Below, piece by piece: positions 25,838 to 35,394 of a stretch of DNA of 64,000 bases (its first letter is position 1; each line of letters begins with the position of its first letter). The DNA lies in NCBI RefSeq assembly GCF_900143215.1, contig NZ_FRDM01000005.1, positions 1-64,000 on the forward strand, in the 5' to 3' direction. This DNA comes from Geodermatophilus obscurus. Lineage in GTDB: Bacteria; Actinomycetota; Actinomycetes; Mycobacteriales; Geodermatophilaceae. The notes under the pieces were generated by a model, which was not told the origin of the DNA, did not search any database, and was given only the letters and a program-made list of their open reading frames with translations. A program made the translations under genes and the position numbers.

Positions 25838-26844
25838 GCCGCCTCGTCGCCGTCGCGAAGCTCTTCCGCGGCGGCGGGCTGGCGTGGCTGCGCGCCTCCC
25901 GTGACGGCCTGGCCGCCGTCCGGGTCGCGGTGGGCGCGGCGGGCCTGTCCACCGGCGTGCTGGAGTGCCTGCGGGACGGGCCGGCCGACACCGCCTCGGT
26001 GCGCGCGCGGCTCGGTCTCGACGACGGGAACCTGCTCGAGCCGTGGCTGCGGGTGCTGCAGGGCCACGGACTCGTCCGCGCCTCGGCGGGCGGGTGGTCC
26101 CTGTCCCGGCGCGGACGTCGGTTGCTGGACGACGAGGTGGTGCGCGCGGCGTACGAGGGGTTCGCCGGCTACCACACCGGGCTCTACCGGGAGCTCCCTT
26201 CCCAGCTGCACGGCGGGCCGGCCCGCCGCGACATCGCGCAGCAGGGGGAGACGATCGCCCAGCTCACCCGCGCGATGGAGCCGGTCCTGCACGAGGCGCT
26301 GGTAGCCGCGGTGCGCGAGGTGCGGCCCACGCGGATCCTGGACGTCGGGTGCGGAGCGGGGCAGAACCTGGCCGCGATGCTGGTCGCGGGCCCGGCGGCC
26401 GAGGGCACGGGGATCGAGGTCGACGAGGCCGTCGCCGACATCGCCGAGCGGCTGCTCGCGCAGCGCGGGCTGGCCCGGCGGGCTCGCGTCCTGCGCGGCG
26501 ACGTGCTGGCCCTGGCGGCCGGGGGCGAGGCCGGCGGCCCCTACGACCTCGCGCTCCTCGCCAACGTCGTCTACTACCTGCCGCCGGCCGAGCGGGTCCC
26601 GCTGTTCCGGGCCCTGGCGGGACTGCTGTCCGAGGGCGGCGCGCTGCTCGTCACGACGACCGCCGCAACGCCGGACCCGTTCAGCCGGCACTTCGACCTG
26701 CTGCTCCGCGCCCAGGGGGAGGGCATGGAGCTGCCCGAGGTCGAGCCGCTGCGCCGACAGCTCGCCGACGCGGGGCTGCGGCCCGAGCCGGCCCGGCGGC
26801 TCGTGCCGGGGCAGCCCCTGGTCGCCGTGCTGGCCCGCCGCTGA
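25834..26844 (+). CDS. SAM-dependent methyltransferase with winged-helix-like N-terminus
   Basis: 336 residues from the ATG at 25834, overlapping the stop of the hydrolase as ATGA. Residues 1-110 look like a dimerisation/winged-helix part (LEPWLRVLQGHGLVRASAGGW). Residues about 160-330 are a Rossmann methyltransferase with motif I ILDVGCGAGQN, the acidic residue GIEVDEAV and LLANVVYYLP. The layout resembles small-molecule O-methyltransferases. The substrate is unknown. Confidence 0.85.
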   Translation: MSRLVAVAKLFRGGGLAWLRASRDGLAAVRVAVGAAGLSTGVLECLRDGPADTASVRARLGLDDGNLLEPWLRVLQGHGLVRASAGGWSLSRRGRRLLDDEVVRAAYEGFAGYHTGLYRELPSQLHGGPARRDIAQQGETIAQLTRAMEPVLHEALVAAVREVRPTRILDVGCGAGQNLAAMLVAGPAAEGTGIEVDEAVADIAERLLAQRGLARRARVLRGDVLALAAGGEAGGPYDLALLANVVYYLPPAERVPLFRALAGLLSEGGALLVTTTAATPDPFSRHFDLLLRAQGEGMELPEVEPLRRQLADAGLRPEPARRLVPGQPLVAVLARR

Positions 26845-26870
26845 GCGGCCGAGCCCTCGACGGCCCGCCG

Positions 26871-27344
26871 CTACCCGTGCAGCCGTCGGTGCAGCTCGTG
26901 GACCTCCTCGTCGAGGCCGGGCACCGGGCCCTCGACCGGCACGCCCGGGGCGATCTCGTTGACGGGAAGGGCCGTCACCGGTGGCGGCGGGACGTCGAGC
27001 TCGGCCAGCCAGGACACGAGCTGGGCCGACGAGCTGGCGTAGACGATGCGGCCCAGCCCGACCCAGCCGTGCGCGGCGGCGCACATGGGGCAGTGCTCCC
27101 CGGAGGTGTAGACGGTCGCGGCGGCCCGCTCCTCGGGGCTCATGTGCTCGGCGGCCCAGCGGGCGATGGCGAACTCCGGGTGCTGGGTGGCGTCGCCACC
27201 GGCCACGTGGTTGGTGTCCTCGAAGCGGACCCGGCCCCCGGCGTCGACCAGCACCGACCCGAAGGGCTCGTCGTCGGCCTCGAGCGCGGCGCGAGCGAGC
27301 GCCACGCAGCGGCGCAGGTGGGCGAGGTCCGCGTCGTCGACCAT
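26871..27344 (-). CDS. Cytidine/deoxycytidylate deaminase-fold enzyme (guanine-deaminase type)
   Basis: 157 residues from the ATG at 27344-27342. Zinc-site motifs are HPEFAIA (H and catalytic E) and, about 25 residues on, HCPMCAAA in place of PCxxC. The second residue is P, making HPE rather than HAE, which occurs in some guanine or ammeline deaminases. These enzymes hydrolyse an amino group from a purine or pyrimidine base or nucleoside. It is convergent with the methyltransferase gene and abuts the phosphotransferase remnant on the other strand. Confidence 0.85.
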   Translation of the reverse strand: MVDDADLAHLRRCVALARAALEADDEPFGSVLVDAGGRVRFEDTNHVAGGDATQHPEFAIARWAAEHMSPEERAAATVYTSGEHCPMCAAAHGWVGLGRIVYASSSAQLVSWLAELDVPPPPVTALPVNEIAPGVPVEGPVPGLDEEVHELHRRLHG

Positions 27345-27889
27345 GCGCCCATCCTGGCCCACGCGACCCTCGCCGACTGCCCGGCCGAGCTGGACCGGTG
27401 GCTCCGGCTGGACGCGTCGATCCCGGACGGGATCGACGCGCTCGGCGGCCTGCTGCCGGAGGAGGACGTCGAGCAGGCACGCGCCGAGTGGACGCTGCTG
27501 CGGCCGCCGGCCGAGGACCCGGCCGCCTTCGCCGTGGCGTTCCCCGGCGCGCACGTGCGGCCGGTGCACGGGGACGCCCTGTTCCACAACCTCCTCCCGA
27601 CAGCCGCCGGGCCCGTGGTCTCCGACCTCGAGCACGTCCACCGCGGGCTGCGGGAGTGGAACCTGGCAGGCGCACCACCGGACGTACGAGCCGGCTACGC
27701 CGCCGGGCCGCGCGCCGGGGTCTCCCGCCGCTGGACGACCAGTTGGCCGCGGTGGCCGAGCGCGGGCGCGACCTCCAGCTGCTCGCCGTCCTCCCGCTGG
27801 GTGTCGAGCTGCCCGCACTGTTCGACGGGCTGGCGCCGCTGGTGCAGGCCTGGCGGGAGAAGCCGCCGCTGGCCCACCTGCTGAGCTGA
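27345..27889 (+). pseudogene. Aminoglycoside phosphotransferase-family remnant
   Basis: The frame contains the Brenner motif of the family, HGDALFHNLL (27567-27596), and the following acidic strand VVSDLEHVHRGLREWNLA, where the metal-binding DFE/DxD would be. A second frame takes over near 27700-27760 and ends PLVQAWREKPPLAHLLS at 27889, so the tail is frameshifted. The N-terminal lobe (about 110 residues) is missing: upstream bases are antisense to the deaminase. I interpret it as a decayed kinase gene cut by rearrangement. Confidence 0.75.
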
Positions 27890-27937
27890 GCGCCCGGGCC
27901 TCGTGATCCGTCGTCCCCGGGGGGCACACTGCCCGCC

Positions 27938-28657
27938 ATGCCACCTCTCCCGATGCCCGACGACTGGCAGCGCGCGCTGGTCGTGGCCGCGCACCCCGAC
28001 GACATCGAGTACGGACTGGCCGCTGCCGTGGCCGTGTGGACCGCGGCCGGCAAGGAGGTGCACTACCTGCTGGCCACGCGTGGCGAGGCGGGGATGGCCG
28101 GGGTGCCACCGCACGAGGCCGGGCCGCTGCGCGAGGAGGAGGAGCGGCGTTCGGCAGCCGTCGTCGGCGTCAGCGAGGTGGAGTTCCTCGACCACCGGGA
28201 CGGCACGCTGGTGGCCGGACCGGACCTGCGGCGCGACCTCGCCGGGGCGATCCGGCGGCACCGTCCCGAGCTCGTCGTGACCGGCTACTTCGGCGCGACC
28301 TGGACCCCGCCCGGTGTGTCACCGGCGTACGTGAACTCCGCGGACCACCGGGCGCTCGGGCAGTGCGTCATCGACGCGGTCGCCGACGCCGCGAACGAGT
28401 GGATCTTCCCGGACCTGACCGAGGAGCGCTGGAGCGGCGTGCAGTACATCGCCGTCGGGGAGCTGACCGACCCGCCGCACGAGATCGATGTCAGCGACAC
28501 GGTGGAACTGGCCGTCGCCTCGCTCACCGAGCACCGCCGCTACCTGGAGCTGCTCTCGGACGACCCGGTCGACGTGCAGGCACGTCAGGTCGTCGACATG
28601 TCGACCCTGACCGAGGACGGTGGCCGCCGGGTCGGCTTCCGGCTGTTCTGGGGATGA
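27938..28657 (+). CDS. PIG-L family (LmbE-like) deacetylase
   Basis: 239 residues. The zinc-site motif AAHPDDIEYG is at residues 17-26 (H19, D21, D22), with the later His in the SADHRALGQ block. The family removes acetyl groups from N-acetylglucosamine-linked molecules, including mycothiol precursors (MshB) and conjugates (Mca). This one is shorter than MshB/Mca and not clearly either. CACACT at 27925-27930, seven bases from the ATG, could be a leaderless -10 box. Confidence 0.88.
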   Translation: MPPLPMPDDWQRALVVAAHPDDIEYGLAAAVAVWTAAGKEVHYLLATRGEAGMAGVPPHEAGPLREEEERRSAAVVGVSEVEFLDHRDGTLVAGPDLRRDLAGAIRRHRPELVVTGYFGATWTPPGVSPAYVNSADHRALGQCVIDAVADAANEWIFPDLTEERWSGVQYIAVGELTDPPHEIDVSDTVELAVASLTEHRRYLELLSDDPVDVQARQVVDMSTLTEDGGRRVGFRLFWG

Positions 28658-28665
28658 CCACCGCC

Positions 28666-28671
28666 TAGACT
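28666..28671 (+). promoter_or_regulatory. Predicted -10 box TAGACT for rnpB
   Basis: TAGACT fits the actinobacterial -10 consensus and ends nine bases before the first P1 base of the RNase P RNA at 28681, leaving a normal distance to the transcript start. The box lies just after the PIG-L stop. Confidence 0.6.
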
Positions 28672-28680
28672 GCTCAGCAC

Positions 28681-29092
28681 GACGGACGAGTCGGCTGGGC
28701 GGTCGCGTCGGCGGGGGAGACCCCGTCGCCGAGGAACGTCCGGGCTCCACAGGGCAGGGTGGTCGCTAACGGCGACCCGGGGTGACCCGCGGGACAGTGC
28801 CACAGAGAACAGACCACCGGCGGCTCGCCGCCGGTGACGGTGAAACGGTGGTGTAAGAGACCACCAGCGCGCCGGGTGACCGGTGCGGCTCGGTAAACCC
28901 CACCCGGAGCAAGGTCGAGAGGGACGGCGGTCCGCCGCCGTCCTGCGCAGGCGTTCGAGGGCTGCCCGCCCGATGCCTGCGGGTGGACCGCTGGAGCCTG
29001 CCGGCAACGGCAGGCCTAGATGGATGACCGCCCATCGGGATGCCGTGAGGCACCCGTGGACAGAACCCGGCGTACAGGCCGACTCGTCCGTC
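28681..29092 (+). ncRNA. rnpB: RNase P RNA (bacterial type A)
   Basis: About 412 nt. The ends pair perfectly over 12 bases (GACGGACGAGTC at 28681-28692 with GACTCGTCCGTC at 29081-29092), forming P1. The universally conserved blocks are present: GAGGAACGTCCGGGCTCCAC with CAGGGTGGTCGCTAACGGC (P4/J3-4 region), ACAGTGCCACAGAGA, and near the 3' end GACAGAACCCGGCGTACAGG. This RNA is the catalytic part of the enzyme that matures tRNA 5' ends. The ends are set by P1 pairing and may differ by a few bases. Confidence 0.96.
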
Positions 29093-29315
29093 GCCCGCCG
29101 CTGAGCTGCAGGAGTGCAGTCGAAGGTGGGCGGCAGTCCGCACCGGGTCCGCACCTCGGCCGAGGACGGCGTCCACCGCGGCACGTGTCCGGTCGTCCGA
29201 GCCGGGCCACAGGCGCATCCCCGACCGGCCGTGCCGAGCGAACCGGCGGGACCGATGAGATCGTCCGCATCCGCCGGTCCGAGCTCCCGGACCGGATCGT
29301 GGACCAGGAGGACGC

Positions 29316-29882
29316 ATGCGGAAGATCGTCGTGCACATGATGCTGTCGCTGGACGGCTACTTCGAGGGGCCGGACCACGACCTGAGCTGGCACCTCGTTG
29401 ACGAGGAGCTGCACGCGCACTTCAACGAGCAGCTCGCGACCAACAGCGCCTTCATGGAGGGTCGGGTCAGCTACGAGCTCATGGAGGAGTTCTGGCCGAC
29501 CGCCGACCAGAACCCGGACTCCTCGCCGATCATGCGCGAGTTCGCCGGCATCTGGCGGGCGGTGCCGAAGATCGTGTTCTCCCGCACGCTGCGGGAGGTC
29601 GGCCCCAACGCCTCGCTGCGGGCAGAGGTGGACCCCGACGAGATCCGCGCACTGAAGCAGCAGCCCGGCGGGGACATGACGCTCGGCGGGGTCGACCTGG
29701 TCGAGACCTTCCGCCGGCTGGACCTGGTCGACGAGTACCGGCTCTACGTCAACCCGGTCGTCATCGGCCGCGGTCGACGGCTGTTCGAGACCGCCGACGA
29801 CCCCACCGACCTGGAGCTGGTGGAGAACCAGCGGTTCGGCAACGGCGTCGTCCTGCTGCGCTACGCCGTCCGACGGCCCTGA
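29316..29882 (+). CDS. Dihydrofolate-reductase-fold protein (RibD C-terminal type)
   Basis: 188 residues from an ATG with AGGAGG about eight bases upstream. Family blocks are IVVHMMLSLDGYFEGP, FSRTL, GGDMTLGGVDL and LYVNPVVIGRGRRLF. The RibD C-terminal domain uses NADPH to reduce a pyrimidine in riboflavin synthesis; stand-alone proteins like this one are common in actinobacteria, with varied or unknown substrates. The gene is isolated after rnpB and before the signalling cluster on the other strand. Confidence 0.88.
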   Translation: MRKIVVHMMLSLDGYFEGPDHDLSWHLVDEELHAHFNEQLATNSAFMEGRVSYELMEEFWPTADQNPDSSPIMREFAGIWRAVPKIVFSRTLREVGPNASLRAEVDPDEIRALKQQPGGDMTLGGVDLVETFRRLDLVDEYRLYVNPVVIGRGRRLFETADDPTDLELVENQRFGNGVVLLRYAVRRP

Positions 29883-30109
29883 GCGCCGACGTCGAGCGGT
29901 CCCGGCGAGCCGGAGGCCGCGCTCGAGTCCGCACGGTGTCCGCAACACGGCCAGGAACAGCCGTCCGCGGCCAACCGGCGTCAACCGCACACGGCTGGTC
30001 AGGCCCGCGATCGACGTCGGTCGACCATGGCAGAGGACCCCACCACGTGCCCCGGCGTAACGGCCGACTCATCCGTCGACCGCCGGTGACCTGTGGATGC
30101 GGCCCGCGG

Positions 30110-30784
30110 TCAGCTGCCGTCGACCAGGCCATCCCGGACGGCGATCGACAGGACCTCGAGCTTGGAGTGCGCCCCGAGCTTGGCCGAGAGGTTCGCCACG
30201 TGGTTCCGGACGGTGTGCACGCTGATCGTCAACCGCTGGGCGATGTCGGCGTTGGACAGCCCCCGTGCCAGCAGGTCGAGGATCTCGCGCTCGCGCTCGG
30301 TCAGCGTGGCCCCGCTGCCACCGCCCTGTCTGCGCAGGCGTGGCAGGAGCCGGGTCAGCAGCCTGGCGTTGACCACGGACTCGCCCTGGGCCGCAGCCCG
30401 CACGCCCTCCATGAGGTCGTCCAGCTGCTGCGTCTTGGCGATGAACCCCGCGGCACCGGCCTCCATGGCGGCGACGAGGACGCGATCGGAGGTCGTGGCG
30501 GTCAGCACCACGATCCTCGCGGAGGGCTGGACGGCGTGCAGCCCGACGATGGCCGCCACGCCGTCGCCGTCGGGCAGGCGGTGATCCAGGAGGACGACGT
30601 CGGGAGCGGTCGACGCCATCAGGTCCCGCGCCTCGGCGATCGACGTCCCCTGCCCGACGACGACCAGGTCCGGCTCGGACTGCAGTGCCTGGGCGAGGCT
30701 GGCGGCGAACATCCGGTGGTCGTCGACGACCAGGACCCGCACCGGAGCGGGCGGGGGCCCGTCAGGAGTTCCGGGCCCGATCAC
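30110..30784 (-). CDS. Two-component response regulator, NarL/LuxR type
   Basis: 224 residues from the GTG at 30784-30782. The receiver domain has VDDH (D21, D22), the phosphorylation Asp D67 in VLLDHRLPDG, and T/K residues in VVLTATT and FIAKTQQ. The C-terminal LuxR HTH runs from LTEREREILDLLARGLSNAD through VHTVRNHV. It would bind DNA once phosphorylated. The histidine kinase gene lies just upstream on the same strand, so they are a likely cognate pair. Confidence 0.92.
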   Translation of the reverse strand: MIGPGTPDGPPPAPVRVLVVDDHRMFAASLAQALQSEPDLVVVGQGTSIAEARDLMASTAPDVVLLDHRLPDGDGVAAIVGLHAVQPSARIVVLTATTSDRVLVAAMEAGAAGFIAKTQQLDDLMEGVRAAAQGESVVNARLLTRLLPRLRRQGGGSGATLTEREREILDLLARGLSNADIAQRLTISVHTVRNHVANLSAKLGAHSKLEVLSIAVRDGLVDGS

Positions 30785-30812
30785 CCTCGGAGTCTGGCAC
30801 GCACCGGGCGGG

Positions 30813-30839
30813 GTGGTCGCCTGCTGTGCGGGCGACCAC
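30813..30839 (-). terminator. Hairpin between histidine kinase and response regulator genes
   Basis: A 9-base stem, GTGGTCGCC (30813-30821) with GGCGACCAC (30831-30839), and a 9-base loop. It lies in the 133-base gap between the kinase stop and the regulator start. It could attenuate transcription between the two genes or stabilise the upstream message end. No T-run follows. Confidence 0.45.
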
Positions 30840-30917
30840 AGGGGCGGTGCGCACCCACCACGACGAGCGGGCCGGGCTGCGCCGGCACGCTCCTGGTGTC
30901 CCCGGTCCGCGGCGAGA

Positions 30918-32759
30918 TCACTGCCGGGATCGCTGACGACCCCCGGATCGGATCCGCCGTGGCCGGGCTGGTGGAACGGGAGACGGACCTCCGCCCACCT
31001 GCTCACGGGGGCCCTCGCCGGCGACCTCCCCCTGTTGCTGCGCCGGTGCGTGGAGGGCCACCTCGTCGTGGGTGTGCCCGGGGCGGCCGACCTCGTCCGC
31101 CGCCTGCTCACCTGCTGCCCGCGGACCCGACCGCGGCGCGCCGGCGAGTTCCGCGCCCGGCACGGGGAGGAAGAACGACACGGCGGTGCCGACCCCGCCG
31201 GGCCCGGGCCGGGACCGCCACCAGCCGCCCGACGCCAGCGCCCGGTCGCGCATCGCCACCACACCGGAGTGCCGGCGCCCCGAGCGCGCCATCGCCGCAG
31301 GATCCACCCCGCGGCCGTCGTCCACGACCTGCACCTCCACGCCACGACCGGTCGCGTCGACGGTCACGGTGACCGAGCGTGCCCGTGCGTGCTTGCGGGC
31401 GTTGACCATCGCCTCGCGGGCGATCCGGTACGCGGACACCCGCACCTGCTGCGGGAGCAGCGCCTGCCCCCGCTCCTCGACCGACCACGCGACGTCGCCG
31501 TCCTCGAACACCTGGGCCGCCGCGTCGCGCAGCCCGTCGGTCAGCGACGCGTCGAGGACCGGCGTCTCCAGCTCGAACAACAGCGAGCGCAGCCGCACGC
31601 CGGCGCCGTGGACGGCGTCCATCACGGTCTCGACGCCGGCTACTTCCTCCGGTGCACGTGCGCGCAACCGGTTCCGCAGGGCGCCCAGGCGCAGGTCCAC
31701 GGCCGCCAGCGCCTGGATGGAGTCGTCGTGGACGTCGGCGGCGATGCGGGCGCGCTCGTCGTCCTGGGCCTCGACGAGGCGTTCGCCCAGCGCGCGCTGG
31801 CGGGCCTCGGTGAGCACCCGCAGCTCCCGGAACGTCAGGGCCGTCCGCCCGACCATGAGCACGCCGGCGGCCAGTGCGAGGACCGCGGCGACCGGGCTGG
31901 TCCCGGACACGCTGCCGTGGAACAGCAGCCCGAGGACGGCGAGGCCGCAGACGCCGGGCAGGACCAGGACGGTGACCCCCTCCAGGTCCACGGTCCGCGA
32001 CTCCGTCGAGCGCAGGGACGCCAGCGCCGCGCCGGCCAGCAGCAGCCGGGCCAGCAGCCACCCCAGGTCCACCGGCTCGCCCCCCACGTAGGCGTCGCTC
32101 GCCACCAGGCCGGCGTAGACCGCGTCGGTCACGAAGAAGGTCCCGAACGACGCGCACAGCAACCACCAGGACCAGCCGGCGCCCCTCCCGAGCATGGCGA
32201 GTGCGGCGACCGCCAGGGCCAGCAGGAGCAGGTCGGCGATCGGGTAGGCCGTGGTCAGCGTCGCGACGCCGTCTCCTCCGAGGGGCACGGTTGCTCCCTC
32301 GACGTAGTTCTCGGCCAGCGCGGCGGCGGTCAGGCCGGCGATCAGCCCGTCGAGCGAGAGGCTGAACGGCATGCTGCGGGCCCGGGTACGCAATCCCAGG
32401 ACCAGCCCGGCGGCGAGCAGGGCGTAGAAGAGCAACCACCCCGCGTCGGCCCACGACGGGCTCGGGATCGGGTCGAGGTGCTGGTAGTACGCGAAGTAGG
32501 CGGTGCTGCCGGCGAAGGCGGCTCCGAGACCCGCGGTCATGAGCAGCCAGGCCGCCCGGTCCCGGCGGTCGACGAGGACGCGGAGCGCGAGCACGAGGAT
32601 GACGAGGCCGTCGACGGCCATGTTGAGCCACCAGTCGAGAGCCGCCCGGTAGCCGGGCGTGAGGCGCACGCCCGGCACGAGGGTGACCGCGTAGACCGCG
32701 CCGAGCGCCAGCGTCAGCCAGGTCGTCGTCCGCACCAGCGAGGTGGTCGAGTGCGGCAC
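30918..32759 (-). CDS. Membrane histidine kinase (HisKA_3 type)
   Basis: 613 residues from the GTG at 32759-32757, with GGGAGG about eight bases upstream. The first 310 residues contain about eight membrane helices. The phospho-acceptor His is H344 in RIAADVHDDSIQAL, and the ATP-binding part shows REAMVNARKHA and VDDGRG. HisKA_3 kinases usually pair with NarL-type regulators, as here. The kinase domain ends near residue 533, and the remaining 80 residues are charged and low in complexity with no recognised domain. That may be a genuine tail or read-through after loss of an earlier stop. Confidence 0.88.
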   Translation of the reverse strand: MPHSTTSLVRTTTWLTLALGAVYAVTLVPGVRLTPGYRAALDWWLNMAVDGLVILVLALRVLVDRRDRAAWLLMTAGLGAAFAGSTAYFAYYQHLDPIPSPSWADAGWLLFYALLAAGLVLGLRTRARSMPFSLSLDGLIAGLTAAALAENYVEGATVPLGGDGVATLTTAYPIADLLLLALAVAALAMLGRGAGWSWWLLCASFGTFFVTDAVYAGLVASDAYVGGEPVDLGWLLARLLLAGAALASLRSTESRTVDLEGVTVLVLPGVCGLAVLGLLFHGSVSGTSPVAAVLALAAGVLMVGRTALTFRELRVLTEARQRALGERLVEAQDDERARIAADVHDDSIQALAAVDLRLGALRNRLRARAPEEVAGVETVMDAVHGAGVRLRSLLFELETPVLDASLTDGLRDAAAQVFEDGDVAWSVEERGQALLPQQVRVSAYRIAREAMVNARKHARARSVTVTVDATGRGVEVQVVDDGRGVDPAAMARSGRRHSGVVAMRDRALASGGWWRSRPGPGGVGTAVSFFLPVPGAELAGAPRSGPRAAGEQAADEVGRPGHTHDEVALHAPAQQQGEVAGEGPREQVGGGPSPVPPARPRRIRSGGRQRSRQ

Positions 32760-32892
32760 GTCGCCTCCCGCATCCCGCCGCCGGCCGTGCTGCACGAGCG
32801 GGTGTCCCCGATGTCATCCGTCGGAGCCGGCGGCCAGGACTATAGGCGGTGCGACTGGGGAGGAGCCGGGTCCGGCGAGGGTCGGCGAGGAC

Positions 32893-33618
32893 CTACCGGC
32901 AGCGGAGGACGCCGGTGTCGACGAGGTGCTCGGCCAGGCGGCGCACCGTGCTGTGGGTGTGCATCGACGCCCGGGCCAGGATGCGGAACGCCCCGTCGGG
33001 GGTCACCCCGTGGCGCTCCATGAGCATGCCCCTGGCCTGCTCGATGACCGCCCGCGACGCGAACGTCACCTCCAGGCGGTCCGCCCGCTCCACGGCGCGT
33101 CGGTAGCGGGACAGGGTCCCGGCGGCCAGCGCGGCGTAGAGCCCGAACCGCGTGGCGGTCGACCGGCTTCCCTCGTCGAAGCCGTTCGGTCGCTGCGCGT
33201 AGAGGTTGAGCGATCCCGACACCTGCGGAGCGTCGATGACCAGGGGCACCGACAGGGAACTCAGCGCGCCGCTCCCGGCGGCTCGCCGCGCGTAGTCCGG
33301 CCAGCGGGTCTCGCTGCGGGTGTCGGGGACATCGGCGATCTGCCGCGTTACGGCGGCGTGCAGACAGGGGCCGGAACCGCACTCGTACTGGCCCTCGTCC
33401 AGGTCCACGGCGAGCAGGCCGGTGGCCACGACGGTGGACGGGTGCTCCCGGACCACCAGCGTGACCGAGGCCTCGGGGTTGCCGGGCAGCACCGTGCTGG
33501 CCAGGTCGGTGACGCGCTGCAGCGCCCCCTCCATCGGCTGCTCGCGTCCCGACGGCCGGCTCAGGTACTCCAGGACCTCAGCGACGGCGGATGGGTGTGG
33601 TTGTCGTTCCGGGGACAT
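32893..33618 (-). CDS. GAF-ANTAR domain protein (RNA-binding antiterminator type)
   Basis: 241 residues from the ATG at 33618. Residues about 25-160 form a GAF domain ([41 protein letters not shown]). Residues about 180-235 form an ANTAR domain ([20 protein letters not shown], with the A..GML.E core). ANTAR proteins bind paired RNA hairpins and let RNA polymerase pass terminators; in actinobacteria GAF-ANTAR proteins are abundant stress regulators. It lies upstream of the kinase gene on the same strand. Confidence 0.92.
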   Translation of the reverse strand: MSPERQPHPSAVAEVLEYLSRPSGREQPMEGALQRVTDLASTVLPGNPEASVTLVVREHPSTVVATGLLAVDLDEGQYECGSGPCLHAAVTRQIADVPDTRSETRWPDYARRAAGSGALSSLSVPLVIDAPQVSGSLNLYAQRPNGFDEGSRSTATRFGLYAALAAGTLSRYRRAVERADRLEVTFASRAVIEQARGMLMERHGVTPDGAFRILARASMHTHSTVRRLAEHLVDTGVLRCR

Positions 33619-33841
33619 CGGCGTCCCTCTCCGACTCGCCGGACTCCGGGTCGAGCTCAGCCCCGGAGCCCGCACCCGGATTCCGCGTGTGACGAGTGCT
33701 CGCCGTCCGCGCGCCGGGGTAGCGGGGGCGCCCAGCGCGAGCACCACGCTACTCGGGTGGCGCGACATTGTTGTGCGCGGGGGAACCCCGGTGCGGACGG
33801 TCCACGGGAACACCAGCGGTACCGGGGGTGCTGTCCACCCT

Positions 33842-35320
33842 GTGAGCGTCGCCCCCGCACCGACCGTGTCGTTCGACGACCGCTTCGCCCGCGAGCTGCC
33901 GGAGATGGCGGTCCCGTGGCAGGCCGACGAGGCGCCGGACCCGCGGCTGCTCGTGCTGAACGACGCGCTGGCCATCGAGCTCGGCCTCGACCCGGGTGCG
34001 CTGCGCAGCCCGGAGGGCGTGCGCCTGCTGGTCGGCACGGCCGTGCCCGACGGCGCCAAGCCGGTCGCACAGGCCTACGCCGGCCACCAGTTCGGCGGGT
34101 TCGTCCCGCGCCTGGGTGACGGCCGCGCGCTGCTGCTCGGCGAGCTGACCGACGTCGAGGGCCGGCTGCGCGACCTGCACCTCAAGGGCTCGGGCCGCAC
34201 GCCGTTCTCCCGCGGCGCCGACGGGCTGGCCGCGGTCGGGCCGATGCTGCGCGAGTACGTGATCAGCGAGGCGATGCACGCCCTCGGCATCCCCACGACC
34301 CGATCGCTCGCCGTGGTGGCGACCGGCCGCCCGGTGCGCCGCGAGACCCTGCTGCCGGGCGCCGTCCTGGCCCGCGTCGCGGGCAGCCACCTGCGGGTGG
34401 GCAGCTTCCAGTACGCCCGCGCCACGGGGGACGTCGACCTGCTGCGCCGGCTCGCCGACCACGCCATCGCCCGCCACGGGGTCGGGTCGGGTGACGGTGG
34501 AGCGGCGGATGCGCAGAACCCGTACCTCGCGCTCTTCGAGGCCGTGGTCGCCGCCCAGGCGTCGCTCGTCGCGCAGTGGATGCTGGTCGGCTTCGTGCAC
34601 GGCGTCATGAACACCGACAACACGACGATCTCCGGCGAGACCATCGACTACGGGCCCTGCGCCTTCCTCGACGCCTTCGACCCGGCCACCGTGTTCAGCT
34701 CGATCGACGCCGGCGGGCGGTACGCCTACGGCAACCAGCCGATCGTGGCCGAGTGGAACCTCGCCCGGTTCGCCGAGGCGCTGCTGCCGCTGCTCGCCGA
34801 CGACCAGGAGCAGGCGGTCGCCCTCGCGATCGAGGCGCTCGAGCGGTTCCGCCCGCAGTACAACGCCGCCTGGACGGCGGGCATGCGGGGCAAGCTCGGC
34901 GTGCCCGAGGGGCTGGACGACGAGATCGCCACGGCGCTCGTCGAGGAGCTGCTCGGCCTGATGCAGGAGAGCCGCGTCGACCTGACGTCGTTCTTCCGCG
35001 CGCTGGGCACCGCGGCCCGCGGCGACGCCGAGCCCGCGCGCCTGCTCGTCCTGGACCTCGCGCGGTTCGACTCCTGGCTCGAGCGGTGGCGCGCCCTCGG
35101 CCCGGACGCCGAGACCATGGACCGGGCCAACCCCGTCTACATCCCGCGCAACCACCTCGTCGAGGAGGCCCTGACGGCCGCGACCGAGGGAGACCTGGCC
35201 CCGCTGCAGCGGCTGCTCGAGGTGCTGGCCGCCCCCTACGAGGAGCGGCCGGGTCTCGAGCGCTACGCGGCCCCGGCGCCCGGCGGCACCGGCCCCTACC
35301 GGACCTTCTGCGGCACCTGA
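33842..35320 (+). CDS. selO: Protein adenylyltransferase SelO (YdiU family)
   Basis: 492 residues from the GTG at 33842. SelO is a kinase-like protein that transfers AMP to serine, threonine or tyrosine of other proteins. Family blocks are [33 protein letters not shown] and [20 protein letters not shown], with GPCAF. The length fits the bacterial form (about 480). The C-terminus reads TFCGT, keeping a cysteine near the end like the redox-active cysteine or selenocysteine of other members. It is divergent from the GAF-ANTAR gene across a 223-base gap. Confidence 0.95.
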   Translation: MSVAPAPTVSFDDRFARELPEMAVPWQADEAPDPRLLVLNDALAIELGLDPGALRSPEGVRLLVGTAVPDGAKPVAQAYAGHQFGGFVPRLGDGRALLLGELTDVEGRLRDLHLKGSGRTPFSRGADGLAAVGPMLREYVISEAMHALGIPTTRSLAVVATGRPVRRETLLPGAVLARVAGSHLRVGSFQYARATGDVDLLRRLADHAIARHGVGSGDGGAADAQNPYLALFEAVVAAQASLVAQWMLVGFVHGVMNTDNTTISGETIDYGPCAFLDAFDPATVFSSIDAGGRYAYGNQPIVAEWNLARFAEALLPLLADDQEQAVALAIEALERFRPQYNAAWTAGMRGKLGVPEGLDDEIATALVEELLGLMQESRVDLTSFFRALGTAARGDAEPARLLVLDLARFDSWLERWRALGPDAETMDRANPVYIPRNHLVEEALTAATEGDLAPLQRLLEVLAAPYEERPGLERYAAPAPGGTGPYRTFCGT

Positions 35321-35394
35321 GGCTTTGCCGGACCGGCAACGATCCTTGCCGTCGGAGCAGCGTTCGCCGCACCGTTGCCGTGGAGGTGGTCACG

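Noticed and set aside
28766-29338. Minus-strand frames over the RNase P RNA
   Set aside because: The RNA evidence (12-bp P1, conserved core blocks) is decisive and the frames show no protein similarity.
30840-31150. Plus-strand peptide stretch LLVSPVRGEITAGIADDPRIG and LLTGALAGDLPLLLRRCVEG in two frames
   Set aside because: It looks somewhat protein-like but lies antisense to the kinase tail, needs a frameshift, and has no recognised family.
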